A program made the position numbers and the translations under genes. Below are positions 1-8,245 of a DNA stretch of 30,229 nt, in pieces. The notes beneath the pieces are model-generated. The model was not told the DNA's origin. It saw nothing but the letters and a program-made list of their open reading frames with translations, and made no database searches. How positions within the stretch are numbered: position 1 is the stretch's first letter; each line of letters opens with the position of its first letter. Source of the stretch: Gammaproteobacteria bacterium UBA4475 (GTDB lineage Bacteria > Pseudomonadota > Gammaproteobacteria > Pseudomonadales > Azotimanducaceae); contig DGOD01000334.1 in assembly GCA_002389265.1 (NCBI GenBank), forward strand, positions 1-30,229. Reading direction: 5' to 3'.

Positions 1-1727
1 ACATCAAATTGCTTGCCCACTTCTTCCAATGTGTGATCGGTGTTCATGTCGATACCGAAACGCATTCTCAGCACTTTGGCTTCCCTTGCGGTCAATCCCG
101 ACAAGATACTCCGGGTCGCTTCTCTCAAGCCTTCTACAGTGGCAGTCTCCATGGGCGACCCTACGGCGGCACCTTCACCGAGATTATTCGCAGAATCCAA
201 AAAGTCGCCCAAATGCGAGTCTTCATCATCACCAATCGGCGTCTCCATAGAGATGGGCTCCTTGGCTATTTTCAGAACTCGAAGGACTTTTTCTTCCGGC
301 ATCTCCATACGCACACCCAACTCTTCCGGCGTGGGTTCACGACCCATTTCCTGCAACATTTGACGGGATATTCGTGAGAGCTTATTGATGGTCTCAATCA
401 TGTGCACGGGTATTCGAATTGTCCGCGCTTGGTCCGCGATTGAGCGCGTGATCGCCTGGCGAATCCACCAGGTCGCATAGGTTGAAAATTTGTAACCTCG
501 ACGGTACTCAAACTTATCCACCGCCTTCATCAAGCCGATATTACCTTCTTGAATGAGGTCGAGAAATTGCAAACCGCGATTGGTGTATTTTTTCGCGATG
601 GATATCACTAATCGTAAGTTTGCTTCAACCATGTCTTTTTTAGCGCGACGGGCTTTCGCCTCACCGATAGACATACGCCGGTTGATATCTTTAATTTCCA
701 TCACTGACAAGCCCGTTGCAGCACTCACCTGACGAATACGTTTCTGCGCTCGCTGAATATCATCGGCAAAGGCTTTCAGGCCTTTATGGCCCGCTTTAAT
801 TTGGGTCTCAACCCAGTTCGCATCGTCTTCGTGGCCGCTGAACTGCTCAAGGAAGGCCTTGCGAGGCATTTTCCCACGCCGCACACTGAGGGTCATGATC
901 AGGCGCTCCTGCCGGCGCACTCGTGCATGCGACTTTCTCGCAAGCTCTACGGCGGCACCAAAATGTTTCGGCACCAGTTTGAAAAATTGGAATCGTTCGC
1001 CCAGCAGATTCAATTCTTTGACAGTTGATGCGCTGGCGCGACCGTCTTTGCTCAGCACCCGCTCAGTCTTCTTTAATTGCTTACGCAGTGCTTCAAACCG
1101 CTCGGCAGCTAATACCGGATCAGGACCCTTGCTCTCCTCTTCGACATCACCATCATCATCGTCGTCTTTCGCCTGCCCTGGCACAACCTGGGCCGCCGGC
1201 ACCACAAACTCTACGGGGTCTAGAAAACCTACCAGCAAATCGGCCAGTTTGCCCTCTTCCGTTTGCGATTGGTCGTAAGAATTCAAGATCAACTCAACGG
1301 CACCGGGGAAGCCGGCGAGCGCATGCAGCGTATCGCTGATGCCTTCTTCGATTCGTTTGGCGATCGCGATTTCGCCTTCTCGAGTGAGCAGGTCGACGGT
1401 ACCCATTTCGCGCATGTACATACGCACTGGGTCGGTGGTTCGACCAGCCTCGTTTTCTACCGCAACCAACACCGCAGCAGCCTCTGCCGCTGCCACCTCA
1501 TCCGTTGAATCGCCTTCCGACATCAACTCGTCACGCTCGGGCGCGACCTCATAGACATTGATACCCATATCGTTGATCGTGCCGATGATGTCTTCGATCT
1601 GCTCGGGGTCTGAAATATCATCCGGCAGGTGATCATTGACATCGGAGTAAGTCAGGTACCCCTGCTCTCGCCCACGACTGATCAGCTCTTTTAGTCGTGA
1701 CTGTTGTTGCTTAAGTCCACTTGTCAT
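1..1727 (-). CDS. rpoD: RNA polymerase primary sigma factor RpoD (sigma-70), 3' end cut by window
   Basis: The housekeeping sigma factor, which directs core RNA polymerase to -35/-10 promoters. The reading frame runs from an ATG at 1727 to the window edge, giving 575 complete codons. The N-terminus has a region 1.1-like segment (start [19 protein letters not shown]), then a long non-conserved insert with an acidic run ([12 protein letters not shown]) typical of proteobacterial RpoD. Region 2 begins near residue 365 ([20 protein letters not shown]). Region 2.4, which reads the -10 element, lies near 416-440 ([20 protein letters not shown]). Region 4 follows, and the sequence stops inside the 4.2 helix-turn-helix ([11 protein letters not shown]). 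By comparison with the 613-residue E. coli protein, about 40 residues lie outside the window. It is the last gene of rpsU-yqeY-dnaG-rpoD, 187 bases after dnaG. The family assignment is certain; only the missing C-terminus is unseen. Confidence 0.98.
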   Translation of the reverse strand, partial: MTSGLKQQQSRLKELISRGREQGYLTYSDVNDHLPDDISDPEQIEDIIGTINDMGINVYEVAPERDELMSEGDSTDEVAAAEAAAVLVAVENEAGRTTDPVRMYMREMGTVDLLTREGEIAIAKRIEEGISDTLHALAGFPGAVELILNSYDQSQTEEGKLADLLVGFLDPVEFVVPAAQVVPGQAKDDDDDGDVEEESKGPDPVLAAERFEALRKQLKKTERVLSKDGRASASTVKELNLLGERFQFFKLVPKHFGAAVELARKSHARVRRQERLIMTLSVRRGKMPRKAFLEQFSGHEDDANWVETQIKAGHKGLKAFADDIQRAQKRIRQVSAATGLSVMEIKDINRRMSIGEAKARRAKKDMVEANLRLVISIAKKYTNRGLQFLDLIQEGNIGLMKAVDKFEYRRGYKFSTYATWWIRQAITRSIADQARTIRIPVHMIETINKLSRISRQMLQEMGREPTPEELGVRMEMPEEKVLRVLKIAKEPISMETPIGDDEDSHLGDFLDSANNLGEGAAVGSPMETATVEGLREATRSILSGLTAREAKVLRMRFGIDMNTDHTLEEVGKQFD

Positions 1728-1766
1728 ATACCGCCTTCAGTGAAAAAGTCAAAAACCCGGCCGTGG

Positions 1767-1795
1767 AGTATAGCGATTGAAGCGCAAGGATTCCA
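1767..1795 (-). promoter_or_regulatory. Possible internal promoter for rpoD
   Basis: On the minus strand a TATACT -10-like hexamer (plus-strand 1767-1772) is preceded at 17 bases by TGGAAT (1790-1795), a weak -35. It lies about 40 bases upstream of the rpoD start, in the dnaG-rpoD gap. Internal promoters for the sigma gene are known in this operon in E. coli, but this one rests only on the hexamers. Confidence 0.3.
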
Positions 1796-1884
1796 CTTCA
1801 ACATAGCACCGCCAAACCGGCTCACAGCGCCTGGCTCACGAGCCTTTGATATCGCACTGCTCGGCCACCGATTCAGGCCTATCA

Positions 1885-1901
1885 GGCTGCCATTAGCAGC
1901 C
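1885..1901. repeat. 6-bp perfect hairpin just after dnaG stop
   Basis: GGCTGC (1885-1890) and GCAGCC (1896-1901) form a perfect stem with a 5-base loop, 14 bases downstream of the dnaG stop on the minus strand. No T-run follows on either strand, so it is not a standard intrinsic terminator. It may be an mRNA processing or stabilising structure: in E. coli the dnaG-rpoD junction is processed by RNase E. That role is inferred. Confidence 0.45.
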
Positions 1902-1914
1902 CGTTAGTTAGCGA

Positions 1915-3771
1915 TTACTTACGATTGTGGCGACTTTTAACAAGGTTTTTCAACATTTCTCGCTCAGATTCGCTCATTTCATCGAACGGCTTCGACAGCA
2001 GGTCAGCGCGTAATAGCTGACCAGATTGGACATCAGTGAGCCGCAACAAGGTGTTAATGACCCCCGTGAACTCTTCCGGCAACTCGCTAACATCTAACAG
2101 CTGCTCTTGCTCGATCAAGTCTCGCAAATAGTCAAATTCTGGTCGATCCTGCCAGGTGGCCAGCAACATCACGGGTGAGGTAATTTCACGGGCGACAATG
2201 GCATGAATCAGCTCCAGTAATAATTCACTACCCGGGCCCGCCTCCAGCCTGCTGTAGGCCTTCTCATCAAATTGCTGACTCAACTCTGGCTGGCGCAGCA
2301 GCATGGCAATCGCCATATTTACCAACTTTGCGAATTCAATGTTCTCACGACTGTTATTAGCCGGACTGGTCAGGTCTTGCCGGCTCATGCCCTGCTGGAA
2401 TGTGTCTTGAGCGCCCGGTGGCGCAGGCTCACTCATCGTCGGCTTGGACTTGGGGGCCGATGGCACATACCGGGCAGCCACGGACGCCGAGGCCGCGACT
2501 AATTTGTCAGCAGCCAGCCCCGTCAGAATTGACAGCTGCTCAATCATGAGTTGCTTAAACACACCGCTGGGAATCTCATTGATCATGGGCATCGCCAGGT
2601 TACTCAGATGAGCCTTGCCATCCAGCGACTTGATATCAATATCTGCCTGCAGCTTATTGAAGAAAAAGTCGGGCAACGGTTGGGCCTGATCAAGACGCCA
2701 TTCAAACTTATCTTTGCCTTCCTTGCGTACCAGGGAATCGGGGTCTTCGCCATCAGGCAGAAACAAAAACCGGGCGCTGCGACCATCGCGCATCAAGGGC
2801 AAGGCCACCGCTAGCGCCTTCCAGGCAGCATTACGCCCGGCGTTGTCGCCATCGAAGCAGAACACCAGCCTCGAGACCAGACGAAACATTCGCTCAAGGT
2901 GCTCACCACTCGTGGCGGTGCCCAGGGTCGCTACCGCATAGTTGATGTTGTTCTGCGCCAGCGCGACTACGTCCATATAGCCTTCGACCACCAGAAGTTG
3001 GGTCAGCTTCTGGGTCCGTTTACGGGCCTCGAACAAGCCATAGAGCTCTCGGCCCTTATGGAACACCGGCGTTTCCGGTGAGTTCAGATATTTCGGCTGA
3101 CCTTCGCCCAGAATACGTCCGCCAAAGGCAATGACGCGACCTCGAATATCACGAATCGGAAACATGATGCGATCTCGAAAGCGGTCATAGGTTTTATCCT
3201 CATCCTTGTTATTCACGACCATGCCAGACTCGATCAACAGGTCATGTTCCAGATTGGTCTTCGCCTGATCTTTGTATAGATTATCCCAGCCTGGTGGCGC
3301 ATAACCGAGACCGAAGTCTCGAGCGATTTCACCGGAAACTCCACGGGCCTTCAGATAGTCGATGGCCTGCGCCTTGTGGCTGTTTTGTTTGAGTTGGGCC
3401 TGGTAAAAATGGGCGGATTGTTCAAGGATATTGTAGATCGATTTTCGCCGCTCATTACGCTCAGGTGAACCCTGTGAACTGGTCTGCGGCACCTGCATAC
3501 CGGCGTTGCCCGCGAGCATTTCAATAGCGGCGAGAAACTCAAGGCGCTCGAATTCCATTAAAAACTTCAGGGCGCTGCCAGAGGCCTGACAGCCAAAGCA
3601 ATAGTAAAATTGCTTGTCCTGACTGACACTAAATGAAGGCGACTTTTCCTTATGGAATGGACACAAGCCAGTATAATTTTGGCCGGTCTTTTTCAGCACG
3701 ACGCGAGACTGTACCACCTCAACAATATCGGTTCTGGCTAATAGTTCGTCAATAAATTCTGGTGCAATCAC
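1915..3771 (-). CDS. dnaG: DNA primase DnaG
   Basis: Synthesises the RNA primers for chromosome replication and works with the DnaB helicase at the fork. The 618 residues are somewhat longer than E. coli DnaG (581). The N-terminal CHC2 zinc-binding domain has its ligands visible as C37, H40, C58 and C61 (LCPFHKEKSPSFSVS, then YYCFGCQASG). The RNA polymerase-like basic segment GQPKYLNSPETPVFHKG lies near residues 224-240. The TOPRIM catalytic core has E263 (VVEGYMD), the D307-G-D309 pair (FDGDNAGRNA) and DGEDPDS near 340-346. The C-terminal 200 residues, with a Pro/Ala/Ser linker near 430-460, correspond to the DnaB-interaction region. It is the third gene of rpsU-yqeY-dnaG-rpoD. Nothing essential is missing. 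Confidence 0.98.
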   Translation of the reverse strand: MIAPEFIDELLARTDIVEVVQSRVVLKKTGQNYTGLCPFHKEKSPSFSVSQDKQFYYCFGCQASGSALKFLMEFERLEFLAAIEMLAGNAGMQVPQTSSQGSPERNERRKSIYNILEQSAHFYQAQLKQNSHKAQAIDYLKARGVSGEIARDFGLGYAPPGWDNLYKDQAKTNLEHDLLIESGMVVNNKDEDKTYDRFRDRIMFPIRDIRGRVIAFGGRILGEGQPKYLNSPETPVFHKGRELYGLFEARKRTQKLTQLLVVEGYMDVVALAQNNINYAVATLGTATSGEHLERMFRLVSRLVFCFDGDNAGRNAAWKALAVALPLMRDGRSARFLFLPDGEDPDSLVRKEGKDKFEWRLDQAQPLPDFFFNKLQADIDIKSLDGKAHLSNLAMPMINEIPSGVFKQLMIEQLSILTGLAADKLVAASASVAARYVPSAPKSKPTMSEPAPPGAQDTFQQGMSRQDLTSPANNSRENIEFAKLVNMAIAMLLRQPELSQQFDEKAYSRLEAGPGSELLLELIHAIVAREITSPVMLLATWQDRPEFDYLRDLIEQEQLLDVSELPEEFTGVINTLLRLTDVQSGQLLRADLLSKPFDEMSESEREMLKNLVKSRHNRK

Positions 3772-3868
3772 GGCTTGGCGACAGATCAGATGATGAAGGG
3801 AGCGTTACATTATCAGGAAGCGATGGATTTCGCACTCAGACCAGGGATTGGAGCTTAAAAAAATTATC

Positions 3869-3904
3869 GGGCAGGTCTTCGGGTAAGTCTTTGGTTCAGT
3901 CTTG
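3869..3904. repeat. Three 12-base imperfect tandem repeats
   Basis: Three consecutive 12-mers, GGGCAGGTCTTC (3869-3880), GGGTAAGTCTTT (3881-3892) and GGTTCAGTCTTG (3893-3904), lie in the 189-base gap between yqeY and dnaG. They share GG at the start and GTCTT near the end. A run of seven A (T on the transcribed strand) lies just below them at 3857-3863. Function unknown. Confidence 0.55.
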
Positions 3905-3960
3905 CAGATGAGGATATTCACGCGCCGCCACGAAACTCGCGACCCTATTTTTTGCCAGAC

Positions 3961-4413
3961 TTAAATGAGCCGGCCTTTGACCAATGCACTAACCTTGCCG
4001 ATATCAGCACGGCCTTGCATTTGTGGTCTCAGCAGGGCCATCACTTGACCCATGGCCTGCATCGAACTCGCCTCGGCAGTCTCGATCGCCGCGTCGATCA
4101 GTTGTGTGATCTCGGCTTCACTCAGTGGCTCCGGCAGAAACTCTTTGATCAGTGCGATCTCGAAGGCCTCTTGGGCAGCCAGATCATCACGCCCGGCCTT
4201 CTCGAATTGCGTCAGGGAGTCAATACGTTGCTTGGTCATCTTATCGAGCACCGCCAGGACGCGCTCATCATCAAGCTCAATGCGCTCATCGACCTCGATT
4301 CGCTTAAACTCAGCCATGGTTAACCGCAATACACCCAGGCGCTGCTTATCTCTGGCCCGCATTGCGTCCTTTACGGCCGCATCAATACGCTGTTTGATTT
4401 CTGATACTGGCAT
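3961..4413 (-). CDS. yqeY: GatB/YqeY domain protein
   Basis: A 150-residue soluble protein matching the GatB/YqeY family (start MPVSEIKQRIDAAVKDAMRA; also RDKQRLGVLRLTMAEFKRIE). The C-terminal part resembles the tail domain of GatB, the aspartyl/glutamyl-tRNA amidotransferase subunit (TQLIDAAIETA, MGQVMALLRPQMQGRAD, VSALVKGRL). In GatB this domain helps bind tRNA; the role of the stand-alone protein is not established. Its place between rpsU and dnaG is standard in Pseudomonas and relatives, and its length is typical. It is separated by about 190-210 noncoding bases from each neighbour, so it may be processed or separately expressed within the operon. Confidence 0.93.
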   Translation of the reverse strand: MPVSEIKQRIDAAVKDAMRARDKQRLGVLRLTMAEFKRIEVDERIELDDERVLAVLDKMTKQRIDSLTQFEKAGRDDLAAQEAFEIALIKEFLPEPLSEAEITQLIDAAIETAEASSMQAMGQVMALLRPQMQGRADIGKVSALVKGRLI

Positions 4414-4558
4414 GTCTGGGTTCTCAGGCAGCCCCGATTTGATACAGGACCAACGCTTTTCAGGTCAGCTCACTAAATAGCACTGCATAACCAAGAAAGA
4501 TGTGCCTGGCAAAGACTGATGCCCGACTCATCTTAGATTTATCTCGACGTGTTCGGCT

Positions 4559-4588
4559 CGCTAGCGGACTATTCCGGCGCCTGCTAGC
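4559..4588. repeat. Paired GCTAGC inverted repeats between rpsU and yqeY
   Basis: The 208-base gap between rpsU and yqeY holds the palindrome CGCTAGCG (4559-4566) and a second GCTAGC (4583-4588). They can pair as a 6-bp stem across 17 bases. No T-run follows, so it is a poor match to an intrinsic terminator. A partial terminator or processing site after rpsU is known in E. coli, and this could be the equivalent (inferred). Confidence 0.4.
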
Positions 4589-4621
4589 TAGACGACTGAA
4601 TAGGCTTACCAGCGGACAAAC

Positions 4622-4837
4622 CTAGTAGAGGCGTTCCATGCGTCTTGATTCGCGTTGCACTTTCTTAGCGTGACGCTTGACGGCAGCGGCAGCTTTACGC
4701 TTGCGAACGGACGTAGGTTTTTCGTAGAACTCGCGGCGACGGACTTCAGCCAAAACGCCGGCTTTTTCACAAGATCGCTTGAATCGACGCAGGGCCACAT
4801 CAAATGGCTCGTTCTCTTTTACTTTAACGTTTGGCAT
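4622..4837 (-). CDS. rpsU: Small ribosomal subunit protein bS21
   Basis: A 71-residue, strongly basic protein of the 30S subunit that is important for initiation. It matches bS21 along its whole length: start [20 protein letters not shown], then the conserved [20 protein letters not shown] segment and a Lys/Arg-rich tail ending RRMERLY. E. coli S21 has the same length. It is the first gene of the macromolecular synthesis operon. An AGGAG Shine-Dalgarno lies unusually far upstream (complement of 4851-4855, 13 bases from the ATG). A sigma-70-like promoter lies just beyond, at 4871-4899. Confidence 0.98.
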   Translation of the reverse strand: MPNVKVKENEPFDVALRRFKRSCEKAGVLAEVRRREFYEKPTSVRKRKAAAAVKRHAKKVQRESRRMERLY

Positions 4838-4870
4838 CTAAAAAATTTCACTCCTCTTCGCAGGGCGAGC

Positions 4871-4899
4871 ATTCTAGCTGTATAACACCCCAAATGCAA
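4871..4899 (-). promoter_or_regulatory. Candidate sigma-70 promoter for rpsU operon
   Basis: On the minus strand, TTGCAT (plus 4894-4899) and TAGAAT (plus 4871-4876) are separated by exactly 17 bases. The -10 matches consensus at 5 of 6 positions and the -35 at 3 of 6. It sits 34-62 bases upstream of the rpsU ATG, where the main operon promoter is expected. Confidence 0.55.
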
Positions 4900-4948
4900 A
4901 AGCCGAAAAGGGTTTTTTGAGAAACTCACACTGAGGCCGTAATGGCCG

Positions 4949-4977
4949 CTGACAAACCTATTAATTCAACGTTTAAT
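4949..4977 (+). promoter_or_regulatory. Candidate sigma-70 promoter for tsaD operon
   Basis: CTGACA (4949-4954, 5 of 6 to consensus) and TTTAAT (4972-4977, 5 of 6) are separated by 17 bases. Transcription would start near 4984, giving a leader of about 60 bases before the tsaD ATG at 5043. It faces away from the rpsU promoter, with about 50 bases between the two -35 elements. Confidence 0.6.
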
Positions 4978-5042
4978 CAGGATTTTAACCAAAATAATCA
5001 GTAACATACCGATTCAGCCTTCTTTTGCGAATCCCTTCAACC

Positions 5043-6053
5043 ATGCGTGTCTTAGGTATTGAAACCTCCTGCGATGAAACCGGCGTTGCCGTTTATGATG
5101 ATAATCACGGCCTGATGGCAGACCTTTTGTACAGTCAGGTTGCGCTGCACGCGGAATATGGCGGCGTGGTGCCTGAACTCGCGTCGCGCGATCATATCCG
5201 CAAGACCCTGCCGATGATCAACGAAGTCCTTGCCTTGAGTCACTCAACACAGGCCGATATTGATGCTATTGCCTATACCGCCGGGCCCGGCTTGGTGGGC
5301 GCGTTACTGGTAGGGGCCAGCATCGCCAAATCTCTGGCATTCGCCTGGCAAATTCCAGCGATTGGCATTCACCATATGGAAGGCCACCTGTTGGCGCCGT
5401 TAATGAGCGCCGATAAACCAGACTATCCCTTTCTGGCTCTGCTGGTTTCTGGCGGTCACACGCAACTCATGAGCTGTCAGAGTCTAGGGCAGTACGAACT
5501 ACTCGGCGAATCCCTCGACGATGCGGCGGGCGAAGCCTTCGATAAGGTCGCTAAAATGCTCGGTCTACCTTACCCCGGCGGCCCCGCTATCGAGGCACTG
5601 GCGCGACAGGGCAAGCCCTCGAGATTTCGCTTTCCAAGACCTATGACTGACCGCCCCGGCCTGGACTTCAGCTTTAGTGGCCTGAAAACCTTCACCATGA
5701 ATACCCTGCGGCAACTTGAGTCGCCCACAGACCAGGATCGCGCTGACATAGCCCTGGCCTTTCAAACCGCCGTCACCGAGACCGTAAAAATCAAGTGTCG
5801 TCGCGCTGTTGAGCAGACCGGCCTGACGCAAATGGTCATTGCCGGCGGCGTCAGTGCTAACCAGGCTTTACGCCAGTCACTTGAGGTCCTGACCCGAGAG
5901 ACCGGCTGTCGGGTCTATTATCCGGAACTGAAATTGTGTACCGATAACGGCGCGATGATTGCCTACGCGGGTTTACAGCATTTACAAAAGGGTCACAGTG
6001 AAGACCTGGCGATTCACGTCAGGCCCCGCTGGCCGATGACGGAATTAGGCTAG
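5043..6053 (+). CDS. tsaD: tRNA N6-threonylcarbamoyladenosine transferase TsaD
   Basis: Transfers the threonylcarbamoyl group from TsaC-made threonylcarbamoyl-AMP to A37 of tRNAs that read ANN codons, in complex with TsaB and TsaE. From the ATG at 5043 the protein has 336 residues, against 337 in E. coli; a TTG six codons upstream (5025) is also in frame but adds nonhomologous residues. ASKHA-fold motifs are visible: the GIETSCDET start, the metal-binding HHMEGH with H111 and H115, SGGHTQL, and the C-terminal [12 protein letters not shown], which carries a further metal-ligand Asp. It is divergent from rpsU, the usual arrangement in gammaproteobacteria. It ends 4 bases before folB, so they are probably cotranscribed. 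The plsY gene found between them in Pseudomonas is absent. Confidence 0.97.
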   Translation: MRVLGIETSCDETGVAVYDDNHGLMADLLYSQVALHAEYGGVVPELASRDHIRKTLPMINEVLALSHSTQADIDAIAYTAGPGLVGALLVGASIAKSLAFAWQIPAIGIHHMEGHLLAPLMSADKPDYPFLALLVSGGHTQLMSCQSLGQYELLGESLDDAAGEAFDKVAKMLGLPYPGGPAIEALARQGKPSRFRFPRPMTDRPGLDFSFSGLKTFTMNTLRQLESPTDQDRADIALAFQTAVTETVKIKCRRAVEQTGLTQMVIAGGVSANQALRQSLEVLTRETGCRVYYPELKLCTDNGAMIAYAGLQHLQKGHSEDLAIHVRPRWPMTELG

Positions 6054-6057
6054 CACC

Positions 6058-6435
6058 ATGGATATTGTTTATATTGAAGGCTTACGGGTCGATACCGTCA
6101 TCGGCGTCTACGACTGGGAGCGGACGATTCAACAAACCGTCGTGCTTGATCTGGAGATGAGCACAGATATTGCGCTGGCAGCCAGAGACGATGACTTATC
6201 CTTCACCCTCGACTACGGCGCCATCGCCGATCGAATCACCGCCTTCGTTGCTGCCAGCCGTTTTCAGTTGCTTGAATCCCTGGCTGAAGCAGTTGCCAGC
6301 CTGGTGTTGACAGAGTTTGCGGTCGCCGCCGTGAAGCTGAAGATTGGCAAACCTGGCGCAGTCGCTAACGCGACGGATGTCGGCGTGATCATCAAGCGTT
6401 TCAGCACCGCAGGCCCGGACCATGAAACAACATAA
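6058..6435 (+). CDS. folB: Dihydroneopterin aldolase FolB
   Basis: Cleaves 7,8-dihydroneopterin to 6-hydroxymethyl-7,8-dihydropterin and glycolaldehyde in folate synthesis; it may also act as an epimerase. The 125 residues match the family (start MDIVYIEGLRVDTVIGVYDW). Residues corresponding to the active site are visible as E21 (DWERT), Y53 (LDYGAIAD), E73 (LLESLAEAV) and K98 (KIGKPGAV). The start lies 4 bases after the tsaD stop and the 3' end overlaps folK by 14 bases. The two enzymes act in consecutive steps, so coupling fits. Confidence 0.96.
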   Translation: MDIVYIEGLRVDTVIGVYDWERTIQQTVVLDLEMSTDIALAARDDDLSFTLDYGAIADRITAFVAASRFQLLESLAEAVASLVLTEFAVAAVKLKIGKPGAVANATDVGVIIKRFSTAGPDHETT

Positions 6436-6946
6436 AGTCTACCTTGGACTCGGCAGCAACATTCGTCCGGAACACTTCTTACCAATTGGCTTGGACGAAC
6501 TGGCGGGCCTTTATGGCGCAATGGATGTGTCCTGCGCTTACGAGAGCGCCGCCATTGGCTTCGAGGGACCCATGTTTCACAACATGGTGGTCGGCTTGGT
6601 CACAAGCTCACCTCTGATTGAGCTCGCGCCCTGCCTGCGGGCACTAGAGTTCCGACACGGTCGGGACCCACAGGGCGACAAATTTTCCTCGCGCACCCTG
6701 GACATCGATATTCTGACATTTGACGACTATGCTGAGCTGACCGCAGGCATCGTCTTACCCCGTGAGGAAATTACCCGCAATGCCTTCGTCTTGAGGCCCT
6801 TTGCGGAAATCGCACCAGACCTGGTCATTCCCGGCCAAACTCAGAGCCTGGCCACCCTTTGGCGCCAATATGATGCGCCAACCCAACCCCTGACGCCCGT
6901 GACCTTGAAGTGGCACGCAAAGACTTTGCCCACATTCCAACTCTAA
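6422..6946 (+). CDS. folK: 2-amino-4-hydroxy-6-hydroxymethyldihydropteridine diphosphokinase FolK
   Basis: Transfers pyrophosphate from ATP to 6-hydroxymethyl-7,8-dihydropterin, the step after FolB. The 174 residues begin MKQHKVYLGLGSNIRPE, the family opening. The HPPK signature R-x-L-D-I-D-I-L is present (SSRTLDIDIL), with magnesium ligands D94 and D96. LPREEITRNAFVLRPFAEI near 137-155 is the conserved substrate-closing region. The gene overlaps folB by 14 bases and ends this block. In P. aeruginosa the next gene is cca; here cca lies about 20 kb away and an efflux operon follows instead. Confidence 0.96.
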   Translation: MKQHKVYLGLGSNIRPEHFLPIGLDELAGLYGAMDVSCAYESAAIGFEGPMFHNMVVGLVTSSPLIELAPCLRALEFRHGRDPQGDKFSSRTLDIDILTFDDYAELTAGIVLPREEITRNAFVLRPFAEIAPDLVIPGQTQSLATLWRQYDAPTQPLTPVTLKWHAKTLPTFQL

Positions 6947-7013
6947 CTCTTTGTAAAATGCTATTGACTGAGGTGGGCGACAACAGCGCTAGCCTCGAAT
7001 CAAACAAAGCCAC

Positions 7014-7019
7014 TATAAT
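7014..7019 (+). promoter_or_regulatory. Perfect TATAAT upstream of the efflux operon
   Basis: A perfect -10 hexamer in the 210-base gap between folK and the membrane fusion protein gene. No convincing -35 lies 16-18 bases upstream; TTGACT at 6964-6969 is too far (44 bases). If real, it may depend on an activator or be repressor-controlled, but no regulator gene is adjacent. Confidence 0.35.
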
Positions 7020-7156
7020 CAGCCCGCTAACGCGCCAATGAGACCCAGTGATTTTGAACAGGCTTTTCAAGCAACAGCTACGACAGGGACAACAGTCGCT
7101 CAAGTGAATATTTTCGTATCACTATGCATTCATGCCATTACAGCAAGGAATCTAGA

Positions 7157-8245
7157 TTGAACTTCGCCAAGCAACATCCCATTATTGTCATCTGTTCGAT
7201 CCTGTTACTTGCCTTGGCCGGTTTTACAGCCAGCATCTGGATTCAATCCCAACAGGCTGATTCAGGCAGAGCGTGGGGGGCTAGCACCACGCTGGTGGAA
7301 GCCAGACCCGCTTATCAAACAATCATCATCGATCAGATCGAGTCCATCGGCACAGCCCGCGCTAATGAGTCGGTCTTGCTGACAGCTAAAGTCACCGAAA
7401 CCGTACGCAAGGTGAATTTCGAAGACGGCCAGTTTGTTAGCAAGGGCGACATATTAGTTGAACTCACCAACGGTGAAGAAACTGCCCAGCTAGCAGAAGC
7501 CCAGGCCACACTCGATGAAGCCAGCCGGCAATACAATCGTGTCAGCAATTTGATTGCGCAGAAGCTCGCATCAGAAACCCAACTTGATGTAGAGAAAACT
7601 CGAATGCAAACTGCCCGGGCGCGCCTCGACGCGATTCTGGCCAGGCTTGATGACCGCCTGATTCGGGCGCCCTTTAGTGGCATTCTAGGCTTTCGTAATA
7701 CCAGCCCTGGCACGCTGTTAACCTCTTCAACTCCGGTAACCTCTCTAGACGATATCAGCACCATTAAACTCGACTTTGCGATCCCAGAAAATTACCTGTC
7801 GAGCCTGGAACCCGGCCAGGAAGTGATTGCCGGCAGCGCCGCTTACCCAGACCAATTTTTTACCGGCGTAGTTGCCACGATCAATTCTCGAGTTGACCCG
7901 GTGACTCGAGCGGTTACTGTTCGCGCCTTGATCAATAACGACAATAAACAACTCAGACCGGGCATGTTGCTAACCGTCAAACTGGTACTGGACCGCTCGC
8001 CAGCACTGGTCATTCCCGAGTCGGCGGTGATACCCATCCAGGATCGGCAGTACGTTTATGTAATAGACCCACAAGGTATTGCGCAACGCCAGGAAATTAC
8101 TGTGGGCCGCCGCCGTGCAGGCATAGTCGAGGTACTATCCGGCATCAAAGCTGATGAAGAAGTCATCACTGCGGGGGTCATCAAGATCAATCCGGGCAGC
8201 AAGGTCAGCAAAAAATCAGACCGCCAAGGTAATGCCAGCTCATGA
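7157..8245 (+). CDS. RND efflux periplasmic adaptor (membrane fusion protein, HlyD/AcrA family)
   Basis: Periplasmic adaptor linking an inner-membrane RND pump to an outer-membrane channel. I place the start at TTG 7157 because AAGGA (7145-7149) sits 7 bases upstream; an in-frame ATG at 7124 has no visible ribosome site. This gives 362 residues. The order is one N-terminal membrane anchor (HPIIVICSILLLALAGFTASIW), a lipoyl half-motif (NFEDGQFVSKGDILVELTNG), a short alpha-helical hairpin (EAQATLDEASRQYNRV), the second lipoyl half (LIRAPFSGILGFRNTSPGTL), then a beta-barrel and membrane-proximal domain (RPGMLLTVKLVL, VYVIDPQGIAQRQEITVG). The short hairpin and lack of an obvious lipobox resemble MexH/TriA-like adaptors, but the substrate cannot be told. 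The stop overlaps the pump start by 4 bases (ATGA). Confidence 0.92.
   Translation: MNFAKQHPIIVICSILLLALAGFTASIWIQSQQADSGRAWGASTTLVEARPAYQTIIIDQIESIGTARANESVLLTAKVTETVRKVNFEDGQFVSKGDILVELTNGEETAQLAEAQATLDEASRQYNRVSNLIAQKLASETQLDVEKTRMQTARARLDAILARLDDRLIRAPFSGILGFRNTSPGTLLTSSTPVTSLDDISTIKLDFAIPENYLSSLEPGQEVIAGSAAYPDQFFTGVVATINSRVDPVTRAVTVRALINNDNKQLRPGMLLTVKLVLDRSPALVIPESAVIPIQDRQYVYVIDPQGIAQRQEITVGRRRAGIVEVLSGIKADEEVITAGVIKINPGSKVSKKSDRQGNASS

Noticed and set aside
1140..1175. Trinucleotide-like GAC/ATC run as a microsatellite
   Set aside because: It encodes the acidic stretch in the non-conserved region of RpoD, which is normal for this family.
2551..2814. Open frames on the opposite strand of dnaG and similar ones across the other genes
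   Set aside because: They lie wholly within strongly conserved genes, show no family motifs, and are explained by codon bias of the true frame.
4898..4919. T-run preceded by GCC...GGG near the rpsU promoter as an intrinsic terminator
   Set aside because: The stem has a mismatch in its centre and the site overlaps the divergent promoter region, where no upstream gene needs termination.
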